Shown: positions 1 to 7,009 of the stretch, piece after piece
How positions within the stretch are numbered: the first letter of the stretch is position 1
How the letters are laid out: the number at the start of each line of letters is the position of its first letter
Made by a program: the position numbers and the translations under genes
Notes under the pieces: generated by a model
The model's input: only the letters and a program-made list of their open reading frames with translations
Database searches by the model: none
Told to the model about the DNA's origin: nothing
Source: DUMJ01 sp964655195
GTDB lineage: Bacteria; DUMJ01
Reading direction: 5' to 3'
Length of the DNA: 14,310 nt
Assembly (NCBI GenBank): GCA_964655195.1
Contig: CAZZLK010000019.1
Span: 1 to 14,310 of the forward strand

Positions 1-279
1 TTTATTGGTTCTCTAACAGTTATCTTACTTTTTGTAGTATTATTTGTGGTAGGATTATATATATCATTTAAAAGTGATAGTAGAAGTGGTACTTTGATTG
101 GAGTAGGTATAATATCTATGTTATGCATACATATGTTTATAAATATAGGAATGACTATAGGACTTCTGCCAGTAGCTGGTATACCCTTACCATTTATAAG
201 TTACGGAAGAAGCGCATTAATAGTTAATATGGTTGGAATAGGAATTCTATCCTCTATAGGAAAGAGGAGACTTGTATGA
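1..279 (+). CDS. rodA: RodA, SEDS-family peptidoglycan glycosyltransferase (C-terminal fragment)
   Basis: The reading frame is open from base 1, so the gene starts upstream and only the last 92 residues are visible. They hold two or three hydrophobic membrane segments and the SEDS-family signature NIGMTIGLLPVAGIPLPFISYG, here read as its parts NIGMTIGLLP and GIPLPFISYG, followed by a short basic tail (GKRRLV). SEDS proteins are multi-pass inner-membrane enzymes that polymerise lipid II with a class B PBP; RodA acts in the elongasome and FtsW in division. The tail and the phrase LPVAGIPLPF fit RodA better than FtsW. Oddity: the usual SYGGS is SYGRS. The stop codon overlaps the next start (ATGA at 276-279), so the two genes are probably translationally coupled. 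The catalytic part lies outside the window. Confidence 0.9.
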   Translation, partial: FIGSLTVILLFVVLFVVGLYISFKSDSRSGTLIGVGIISMLCIHMFINIGMTIGLLPVAGIPLPFISYGRSALIVNMVGIGILSSIGKRRLV

Positions 280-1988
280 ACTATCCCTTTGACCTTCTTT
301 ACAGAGTAAAGAAACCAGCAAGCTATATCGGATCCGAATACAATTCAGTCAGGAAGAATCCGGATGGAAAGGTTAAGATTGCCCTTGCTTTTCCCGATAC
401 ATATGAGGTAGGTATGTCAAATCTGGGATTCTCCATCATCTATGATATTATAAATAGTAGAGAAGATTCTTTGGCCGAGAGGCTCTTTGCCCCTTGGGTA
501 GATATGGAGGGACTTCTAAGAGAGAGAAAGATTCCTCTTCTAACATTAGAAAGTGGCAGATCAGTGAAAGAGTTCGATATACTGGCATTTTCTATACCCT
601 ACGAACTTAATTACTCTAATATCCTTACAATACTGGATCTCTGTGGGCTTTCAATTTTGTCTTCTGAGAGGGAAGGACTTCCTCTGGTGATTGCAGGTGG
701 TCAGTGTACCACCCACCCTTCTCCGATTATCCCTTTTATAGACTGCTTTGCTGTGGGAGATGGGGAAGAAGTTATAAATGAGATAATAGATGTCTTTAAG
801 GAATGGAAGTCAAACAGTAGAGATAAGAAAGAGCTTTTATCAGCATTAAGCAAAATAGAAGGGGTTTATGTCCCTGGTATTAGTAAGACTGTAAAGAGAA
901 GAATTGTAAGGGACCTGGATAAAGCACCTTATCCTACCAAACCCCTTGTGCCGAATACAGAGGTCATCCACGATAGAGCAGTAGTTGAAATAATGAGAGG
1001 TTGTACAAGAGGGTGTCGATTCTGTGAGGCTGGTTTCTTATATCGTCCTGTAAGGGAAAGGAGTTTAGAAACTATCAAGAAACTTTCAACAGAGATACTT
1101 ACCTCAACTGGGTATGAAGAGATAGGTTTTTTGTCTTTAAGTGCAAGCGACTATAGTAATCTTGAAGGTCTGGCAAGGTACATAAAGGAAAGTTTAATTC
1201 CATCCCATATATCAGTTTCGATCCCATCTCTTAGAATAGATACTATTTCTGGGGAATTTTACGAAGCCATAGGGGAAATAAAAAGAGGACTCACTTTTGC
1301 TCCAGAGGCAGGTACCCAGAGATTAAGGGACGTGATAAACAAAAATATAACCGAAGAAGATATTTTTAAGACGATAGATATAGTATCTAAGGAAGGTTGG
1401 AATGCGGTAAAGTTGTATTTTATGATAGGGCTTCCAACTGAAAGAGAAGAGGATATCTTAGGCATAGCTGAGCTCCTCAATGATATTAAAAGAAGATATA
1501 GAAAGGTTGATCTAAATGTAAGTATCTCCTTATTCGTACCTAAACCCCATACACCATTCCAGTGGGCAGGACAGATAACCCCAGAAGAGGCAGAAGAAAA
1601 GATCAGACTAATAAAGAAAAACCTTGATAGAAGGATAAACCTGAGCTGGCATGATCCTAAGGTAAGTATCTTAGAGGGTATACTCACTAGGGGTGGGATA
1701 GAGGTGAGTAATGCTATAATTACCGCTTGGAAAAGAGGAGCCAGGTTTGATGCCTGGACTGATAGATTTTCTTGGGATATATGGGAGGAGTCTTTTAGAG
1801 AGAATAATATAGATATTAATGTCTACTTAAGAGAAAGATACTATTCAGAGGCTTTTCCTTGGGATTTTGTGGATGTTGGTATAAGCAAAGAATTCTTGTG
1901 GAATGAATATCAACTTGGTCTATCTGGAATTAGAAGAGAGGATTGCAGAAAGGCAGGGTGCTACAATTGTGGTGTTTGCTCGTATTGA
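276..1988 (+). CDS. TIGR03960-family radical SAM protein
   Basis: This 570-residue protein matches a widespread but functionally undefined radical SAM family. The N-terminus (RVKKPASYIG, then FPDTYEVGMSNLGF) is the family hallmark and resembles a B12-binding-like fold. The radical SAM cluster motif is C243-x3-C247-x2-C250 in the segment MRGCTRGCRFCEAG, the ligands of a [4Fe-4S] cluster that cleaves S-adenosylmethionine. The extreme C-terminus carries C557, C562, C565 and C568, a CX4CX2CX2C set that could bind a second cluster or zinc (inference). The start ATG at 276 has an AGAGGAGA ribosome binding site at 263-270 and overlaps the rodA stop by four bases. In many bacteria this protein is adjacent to, or fused with, the DUF2344 protein, as in the next gene here. 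Its substrate is unknown; a role in RNA or ribosome maturation is sometimes guessed, but nothing in this sequence shows it. Confidence 0.93.
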   Translation: MNYPFDLLYRVKKPASYIGSEYNSVRKNPDGKVKIALAFPDTYEVGMSNLGFSIIYDIINSREDSLAERLFAPWVDMEGLLRERKIPLLTLESGRSVKEFDILAFSIPYELNYSNILTILDLCGLSILSSEREGLPLVIAGGQCTTHPSPIIPFIDCFAVGDGEEVINEIIDVFKEWKSNSRDKKELLSALSKIEGVYVPGISKTVKRRIVRDLDKAPYPTKPLVPNTEVIHDRAVVEIMRGCTRGCRFCEAGFLYRPVRERSLETIKKLSTEILTSTGYEEIGFLSLSASDYSNLEGLARYIKESLIPSHISVSIPSLRIDTISGEFYEAIGEIKRGLTFAPEAGTQRLRDVINKNITEEDIFKTIDIVSKEGWNAVKLYFMIGLPTEREEDILGIAELLNDIKRRYRKVDLNVSISLFVPKPHTPFQWAGQITPEEAEEKIRLIKKNLDRRINLSWHDPKVSILEGILTRGGIEVSNAIITAWKRGARFDAWTDRFSWDIWEESFRENNIDINVYLRERYYSEAFPWDFVDVGISKEFLWNEYQLGLSGIRREDCRKAGCYNCGVCSY

Positions 1989-2553
1989 ATACAGGAAATT
2001 TGGTCCTTTAGTCTTTATATCCCATTTAGATCTGATAAGATGTTGGGAGAGGATAGTGAGGAGGGCAAATATTAGGGTAAGTTTTACTGAAGGGTTTCAT
2101 CCTAGACCTAAATTTTCCTTTTCTCCTCCCCTACCAGTAGGTTTTGAGGGGGAAAGAGAACTATTAGATCTAAGATTAGAAGAACCTTCTTTTGATATAA
2201 AGAATAAGATAAATGAGGTAGTTCCATATGGAATTTATGTAAACAATGTATTCTTCATACCATACTCGGATATTGGAGATTCAATCATAGGCGGATTGTA
2301 TAACTTCCAATGGTTAGGAAATACAGACAGAGATAGACTAGAGGAAGGCTTAAAGGCTTTTGGCCTGCAGGATTGGATATATTCTACTGAGCAACTTGTT
2401 CAGACTGGTATTTTTAACCTCAAAAATTCACTCTCTGTGCCTCTACTTTTTAGAAAAGATTATCCCTCTCCTAAAAAGATAGTGGAACTTATAGATAACC
2501 TTGGAGAGACTGTATGGTTAAAACTTTCGAGAGTCCAGCTGTTAGAAAGGTAA
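1972..2553 (+). CDS. DUF2344 (TIGR03936) radical-SAM-linked protein
   Basis: This protein of about 193 residues has the family core: GPLVFISHLDLIR near the start, then EGFHPRPKFSFSPPLPVG and a DLRLEE stretch. It is nearly always adjacent to, or fused behind, the TIGR03960 radical SAM protein, and the molecular role of the pair is unknown. The start is a judgement. The frame is open back to an ATG at 1903, but homology begins only at IEYRKFGP. I therefore chose the GTG at 1972; GTG at 1969 is equally possible. An AGGGTG at 1955-1960 could serve as ribosome binding site. The gene overlaps the upstream radical SAM gene by 17 bases, in the +1 frame relative to it. The 3' end overlaps the next gene by 40 bases. 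Confidence 0.85.
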   Translation: MFARIEYRKFGPLVFISHLDLIRCWERIVRRANIRVSFTEGFHPRPKFSFSPPLPVGFEGERELLDLRLEEPSFDIKNKINEVVPYGIYVNNVFFIPYSDIGDSIIGGLYNFQWLGNTDRDRLEEGLKAFGLQDWIYSTEQLVQTGIFNLKNSLSVPLLFRKDYPSPKKIVELIDNLGETVWLKLSRVQLLER

Positions 2554-3479
2554 GACTGGGGAAAAGCAACCTGACTGTATCTAATATAGCTTTAGGGACA
2601 TTACCATTTGCCTCCTACAGGAATAACAAAAATGACTTCTTTGCTCTAGTTTCATACGCATATGACATTGGCATAAATCTCTTTGATACTGCAGAGATAT
2701 ATGAGAACTATGAGTTATTAGGGAAAGCATTGATAGGTTTTGAAGATGTGATAGTCATAAGTAAATCTCACGCAATAGATAAAAGAGATGTGGATAGAAG
2801 TCTTCTTACTGCCAGGAGATTAATGGGACGAGAAGTTGATATCTTTCTACTCCATGAGCAAGAATCAGCCCTTACCATTAAAGGGCATTTGGATGCATTA
2901 GAGTATATGCATAAATTAAAAGAGAGAGGTGATCTAAAGGCTATCGGTATATCAACTCATAAAGTTGGTGGAGTTAGAGGGGCTCTAAATTTCTTAGAAC
3001 TGATCGACGTAGTTATGGCTATTGTGAACTATGCAGGACTTGGTATACATGATGGCACCAGGGAGACAATGGAGTCAGCCATATTCGATTGTTTTAACGC
3101 CGATATCGGAATAATAGGGATGAAGGTATTGGGAGGAGGCCATCTTTTGAGGATTATAGATAAGGCTATAGGATATGTAAGGGAGTTAAATTTTGTCCAC
3201 TCATTTCTTATTGGAGTTGAAACTATAGATGAATTAAAATTGGATCTAGCACTCTTTAGTGGAGTAGAGATTGAAAAAGATCTTATAGAAGATTGTAAGA
3301 GAAAGATCAGACATATAGAGATCGAACCATGGTGTACTGGATGTGGTATCTGCGTAGATAGATGTGGCCAGAAGGCTTTAAGATTGATAGATGGTAAGGT
3401 TGAAGTGATTACTGAAAGGTGCGTACTCTGTAGTTATTGTGCTCAGGTATGCCCTGATTTTTCTATAAAGGTCGTATGA
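2514..3479 (+). CDS. Aldo/keto reductase with C-terminal dicluster ferredoxin domain
   Basis: This is a 321-residue fusion. Residues about 12-260 form an aldo/keto reductase TIM barrel with the complete catalytic tetrad D58, Y63, K84 and H114 (in FDTAEIYENY, VISKSH and IFLLHEQE). Residues 274-313 add two ferredoxin motifs: C274, C277, C280, C284 and C303, C306, C309, C313, each CX2CX2CX3C, expected to hold two [4Fe-4S] clusters. The Pro that usually follows the fourth Cys of the first motif is Gly. AKRs normally use NADPH; the fused ferredoxin suggests electron exchange with another iron-sulfur partner (inference). The substrate cannot be read from sequence. The ATG at 2514 has a GGAG at 2503-2506 and lies 40 bases inside the DUF2344 gene; no alternative start follows before the conserved region. 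The stop overlaps ruvX by ATGA. Confidence 0.9.
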   Translation: MVKTFESPAVRKVRLGKSNLTVSNIALGTLPFASYRNNKNDFFALVSYAYDIGINLFDTAEIYENYELLGKALIGFEDVIVISKSHAIDKRDVDRSLLTARRLMGREVDIFLLHEQESALTIKGHLDALEYMHKLKERGDLKAIGISTHKVGGVRGALNFLELIDVVMAIVNYAGLGIHDGTRETMESAIFDCFNADIGIIGMKVLGGGHLLRIIDKAIGYVRELNFVHSFLIGVETIDELKLDLALFSGVEIEKDLIEDCKRKIRHIEIEPWCTGCGICVDRCGQKALRLIDGKVEVITERCVLCSYCAQVCPDFSIKVV

Positions 3480-3898
3480 GATATCTAGGTATAGATTTTG
3501 GACTCAAGAGAATAGGGCTTGCTATAAGTGATGAGAATAACAGGATTGCCTTTGGTTTAGCTACGTTGGAAAATAAAGGGCTTATAAATCTGCGTCTGAG
3601 TATAGAAGAACTGGTAAAAAGGTATAAGATAACAAAGGTAGTGATTGGTTTTCCAAATAATATGGATGGTACACCAGGTCATCTATCTAAGGAACTATTC
3701 AAGGTGGTAGAAACACTTAAGACAATCCCTGGGATAGAAATAGTTACCTGGGACGAGAGGTTGACATCTGTCGAGGGGGAGAGGATAGCTAAAGAGATGG
3801 GTAAGAGGGACAAAAAGCTGATAGACAAGATAGCCGCCACGTTAATCCTTCAGAGTTATCTGGACTATATAAACCGGAAAGATGATGTATCTGGCTAA
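3476..3898 (+). CDS. ruvX: RuvX (YqgF) RNase H-fold nuclease
   Basis: This 140-residue protein is full length for the YqgF/RuvX family. It has the N-terminal GIDFGLKRIGLA with catalytic D7, the central VVIGFP (residues 55-60), WDERLTS with E94, and the C-terminal IDKIAATLILQ with D117. These make up the RNase H-like acidic site. Family members are described as Holliday-junction resolvases or as nucleases that process the 5' end of pre-16S rRNA, depending on the organism; the sequence does not decide between these. The start overlaps the preceding stop (ATGA, 3476-3479). It is the last + strand gene of the operon, and its stop overlaps the stop of the convergent deacetylase gene by four bases. 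No terminator hairpin is evident between them. Confidence 0.93.
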   Translation: MRYLGIDFGLKRIGLAISDENNRIAFGLATLENKGLINLRLSIEELVKRYKITKVVIGFPNNMDGTPGHLSKELFKVVETLKTIPGIEIVTWDERLTSVEGERIAKEMGKRDKKLIDKIAATLILQSYLDYINRKDDVSG

Positions 3899-4776
3899 CC
3901 CCGAAGATCCTTCCAACCTATAAGCCTTATCCCTTCATCTTGGATTACCTTGAATACTTCCTCGTCTCTAAAGAGTTCAAATTCCATATAACGCTTTTCC
4001 CAGTGAGGATTTATAGCCTTCAATTCTTCAGTGGCTAATCCAGGATGTATATAAAGTTCACTCACTCCACACTCTAAGTTTCTAAGGATCCGAATTACTT
4101 TCTTCTTGAATGTATAGTAATCTTCTCCATCTTCTAGAGAGAAAGGATAGGATAATAGATAATCTATAAGTCTTACACCTTTTCTATCTGCAAGGTCAAT
4201 AATCCTTTCATAACTAGCAATAGCTTCTTTAGGTAGCTCCTTTCTGGTCTCTTCGGTTAAATTTCTAGGGAGTCTAAAAGGAAAGTTGTACTCTTGGCAG
4301 AATTCAAAGACGATGTCTAAAAAACTATTACCATACGTTAATCCGTATAAGCTCCCCATATGGTTATCCAGATGAGACACATTTATACCAAGACCCAATA
4401 CTAATTCAATCTGATTCTTAATTTCCTCCCTTACTTCATCCCTTCTAGCTCTAAGCTCTACCTCTTCTGCCCTTTCTGGAAAATAACCTTCCTTGGTTAC
4501 AAGAGACCCTACAGGCTTACCCTTTGTTACCGGTCCCCACTTGTATAGTTTCCATTCACTTGTAAAGGTCAGATGTACTCCAATGTCTACATCCGGATGT
4601 GATTTATAATACTCTGCTACCTCTTTTACCCAAGGACACGGAGCCATCAATGTACTGGACGTTATAAATCCACTCTCAAAGAGTTTGAAGATCGCCTGAT
4701 TGGACGAATGACACATTCCAAGGTCATCAGCATTGATTATAAGATACCTCTCATTTTTAGATATCTCGATACTCAT
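3895..4776 (-). CDS. YdjC/ChbG-family carbohydrate deacetylase
   Basis: This 293-residue protein belongs to the YdjC (ChbG/HpnK) family of metal-dependent deacetylases, which remove acetyl groups from N-acetylated sugars. Visible family features are INADDLGMC with D17 and D18, IGVHLT with H68, and SHLDNHMG with H135 and H139, supplying the expected Asp/His metal site. A later LYIHPGL motif is also typical. The start ATG at 4776 overlaps the nadE stop (ATGA) and has a GGAGGT site at 4784-4789, eight bases upstream. A TTG at 4791 is less likely. It is the last gene of the - strand sugar operon. Its substrate is probably an acetamido sugar in the glycan made by this cluster (inference from neighbours). 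ChbG, HpnK or another subfamily cannot be distinguished by eye. Confidence 0.88.
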   Translation of the reverse strand: MSIEISKNERYLIINADDLGMCHSSNQAIFKLFESGFITSSTLMAPCPWVKEVAEYYKSHPDVDIGVHLTFTSEWKLYKWGPVTKGKPVGSLVTKEGYFPERAEEVELRARRDEVREEIKNQIELVLGLGINVSHLDNHMGSLYGLTYGNSFLDIVFEFCQEYNFPFRLPRNLTEETRKELPKEAIASYERIIDLADRKGVRLIDYLLSYPFSLEDGEDYYTFKKKVIRILRNLECGVSELYIHPGLATEELKAINPHWEKRYMEFELFRDEEVFKVIQDEGIRLIGWKDLRG

Positions 4777-5657
4777 CTTTCTAACCTCCAAGGTTTTTTA
4801 TCCTGTTCCTTTACCCAGATATACTGTTCATAGAGTAAACTTATCATCTTTTTATCTAAATTGCTATTGATCTTTTCAGGGGATTTTCCCTCTTCAAAAC
4901 TCCTTAACAGAGAATCGATGTCTTTATAGCTAAACCCTATAGATCCTTCATCTGTAATACCAGGAATCAGATCAGGGGTTGGTGATTTCTCTATTATTTT
5001 TTCAGGCACTTTTAGAAATTTGGCAAGTTCTATAACCTCTGTCTTATAAAGATGAGATATAGGGGCTATATCAGATGCATCATCCCCATATCTTACATAG
5101 AGTCCTATAAGCCGTTCTGTTAGATTTGTACAGCCTGTTACCAAGTAGTTTTCTTTTTCAGCAAAGAAATACAATATAGCCATCCTTATTCTATGTTTTA
5201 CACTATAGTATGCCTTCCCTTTATTAAACCAGTAGAGTCTGGGATCTACTTTATCTTTAATGGCAAAAAACAGAGGTTTATTCAAAACTTCAGCATATCT
5301 CTCATATATCCTGTTTATTATCTTAACCTTTAGAGGCCTAAAAAGAAGTATCCATAGGGGAACTTCTCTATAAGCCCCTATGGATCTAATAACTTCGGTT
5401 ATAGGAATTACCCTGTACCTGATCCCAAGTAATCTAGCTACCAGTAACGCATCTTTTTTGCTGGAAGGGTCTGAATCTAGCTCTGGCATAATTAAAGCTA
5501 AAATTCTATTCCCATCTACCGCTTCCTTAAGGAGATAAGCCACTACTGTTGAATCTATACCACCACTTAATCCAAAGACAAAGCCGTCTTTTTTCTCCTC
5601 TTCTAATTTGGTCCTCAGATATAAGACTATCCTTTCTTTTTCTTTAGCACAGTCCAT
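4773..5657 (-). CDS. nadE: NH3-dependent NAD(+) synthetase-like protein
   Basis: This 294-residue ATP-pyrophosphatase-fold protein has the PP-loop SGGIDS at 31-36, TGCTNLTE at 174-181, YGDDASDIAPI near 190-200, and the NadE-typical HLYKTEVIELAKFL and GFSYKDID stretches. NAD synthetase adenylates nicotinic acid adenine dinucleotide and replaces AMP with ammonia. There is no glutaminase domain, so ammonia or a partner must supply nitrogen. Oddities: an extra segment at about 93-150, hydrophobic then basic (around PLWILLFRPL), makes it longer than usual single-domain NadE. It also sits within a sugar operon, and the common GTGNKSE motif is altered to GCTNLTE. The ATG at 5657 lies three bases after manC, in the same frame, without a clear ribosome binding site, so translation is probably coupled. 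A sugar-amidating relative is an alternative. Confidence 0.78.
   Translation of the reverse strand: MDCAKEKERIVLYLRTKLEEEKKDGFVFGLSGGIDSTVVAYLLKEAVDGNRILALIMPELDSDPSSKKDALLVARLLGIRYRVIPITEVIRSIGAYREVPLWILLFRPLKVKIINRIYERYAEVLNKPLFFAIKDKVDPRLYWFNKGKAYYSVKHRIRMAILYFFAEKENYLVTGCTNLTERLIGLYVRYGDDASDIAPISHLYKTEVIELAKFLKVPEKIIEKSPTPDLIPGITDEGSIGFSYKDIDSLLRSFEEGKSPEKINSNLDKKMISLLYEQYIWVKEQDKKPWRLER
4784..4789 (-). promoter_or_regulatory. Ribosome binding site deciding the deacetylase start
   Basis: GGAGGT on the - strand lies at good distance from the ATG at 4776, inside the last codons of nadE. It supports the ATG start over the TTG at 4791, which it overlaps. Confidence 0.8.
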
Positions 5658-5660
5658 AGA

Positions 5661-7007
5661 CTAATTATAACTATTTTCCATCTGTATTTCTATAACTTCC
5701 AGAGGAAGTCCTCCTATATTCCTTATCCTGTGTAAGCTACAACTTGGTATTACTACACTTTCCCCTTCCTTCAACCTGTATATCTTATCTCTAGTCTCTA
5801 ACTCTCCTATACCCTTTGCTACTATCCAATGCTCCATTCTTTCCCTGTGAAACTCCAATTCTAAATAACTTCCAGGTTTTATAAGTAACTTTCTTATCTT
5901 ATAGCCATTACCATCTTCTATCGTCTTATGCTTACCCCAAGCCTCAAAGATTTCTGTATGATTTATAATCTCTTCTCTCTTATCTGCCTTCAGCATCTCT
6001 ATTAAATCTTTAACCGCTTGACCATTCCCCCTCTTAGTTATCAGTACGACATCATCTGTCTCTACAACTATAAGATCCTCTACTCCAATAGTTGCTATTA
6101 ATCTACTATTACCAAATATCAGTGAGTTTCTTGTCTCCAGTGGATATATATCTCCAATAAGTACATTACCATTTTCATCTTTTTCTCTAATCTCGTATAA
6201 GGCATCCCATGAGCCTATGTCACTCCACAATATATTGGACATTGAGACCACAGCTACTCTTTTTGATTTTTCCATAATACCGTAGTCTATCGAAATAGCT
6301 GGCATCTTTTCAAAATTCTTTAGGGCATTTCCGTATCCTTCGCTTATAATATTGTAAATATCTGGTTGATAAAGCTTTAATTCTTTTAAGAAAGTAGATA
6401 TCTTGAATGCAAATATACCAGAGTTCCAGAGGTGCTTTCCTCCTTCTATATACCTTTTAGCCTTCTCTAGATTAGGTTTTTCGACAAACTCGCTAACTAT
6501 ACTGTAGTCTCCCATATCTTCTCCCAACTTTATATACCCATAGCCTGTTTCAGGTCTGCTGGGTTTTATACCAAACACAACCAGATAATCTCTCTCTGCT
6601 ACCTTCTTTCCTATGGCCATATATCTGATAAAGTTATCTACTGGCTTTATCAGATGGTCTGAAGGGAAAACGAAGACTACCTCATCTTCCTCACTATTTA
6701 AGACATCCATAGCGTAACTACATGCTATAGCAATACTTGGAGCAGTATTCTTCCCTACCGGTTCACAGATAATGTTATTCTCCATTTCTCTAGAGAATCT
6801 AGCACATATATCCTTGACATAGAAATAGTAATCCCTATTAGTAATAGTTATTATATCTTTAGATTCTACCAAACTCAGTACTCTGTAATATGTTGATTCC
6901 AATAACTCTTTTCCATCTATCAATCTTAGAAACTGCTTAGAATATTTCTCTCTAGATAGAGGCCACAATCTTGTTCCCTTTCCTCCTGCCAATATAAAGG
7001 CTTTCAT
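5661..7007 (-). CDS. manC: Mannose-1-phosphate guanylyltransferase (ManC type)
   Basis: This 448-residue protein is close to the usual length of bifunctional ManC/AlgA. Residues 1 to about 270 form the nucleotidyltransferase: LAGGKGTRLWPLSREK at 6-21, FPSDH at 114-118, FVEKP at 174-178 and WNSGIF at 194-199. It makes GDP-mannose from mannose-1-phosphate and GTP. Residues about 355-445 form the type II phosphomannose isomerase cupin domain (EAWGKHKTIED, EHWIVAKG, SCSLHRI, PLEVIEIQ). The usual HHHRAEH metal signature is altered to HRERMEH at 387-393, and the usual tail after IEIQ is missing. Isomerase activity is therefore doubtful. The start has GGGGGTGA at 7015-7022, seven bases upstream, and lies two bases after the preceding gene. 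It probably supplies GDP-mannose to the glycosyltransferase in the same operon. Confidence 0.92.
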   Translation of the reverse strand: MKAFILAGGKGTRLWPLSREKYSKQFLRLIDGKELLESTYYRVLSLVESKDIITITNRDYYFYVKDICARFSREMENNIICEPVGKNTAPSIAIACSYAMDVLNSEEDEVVFVFPSDHLIKPVDNFIRYMAIGKKVAERDYLVVFGIKPSRPETGYGYIKLGEDMGDYSIVSEFVEKPNLEKAKRYIEGGKHLWNSGIFAFKISTFLKELKLYQPDIYNIISEGYGNALKNFEKMPAISIDYGIMEKSKRVAVVSMSNILWSDIGSWDALYEIREKDENGNVLIGDIYPLETRNSLIFGNSRLIATIGVEDLIVVETDDVVLITKRGNGQAVKDLIEMLKADKREEIINHTEIFEAWGKHKTIEDGNGYKIRKLLIKPGSYLELEFHRERMEHWIVAKGIGELETRDKIYRLKEGESVVIPSCSLHRIRNIGGLPLEVIEIQMENSYN

Positions 7008-7009
7008 CT

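Noticed and set aside
1259..1687. Long open frame on the - strand inside the radical SAM gene
   Set aside because: It lies fully antisense to a well-conserved protein, has no recognisable domain and has no clear ribosome binding site.
4777..4791. Upstream TTG start for the deacetylase gene at 4791
   Set aside because: It overlaps the GGAGGT site itself, while the ATG at 4776 is correctly spaced from it and begins just before the conserved region.
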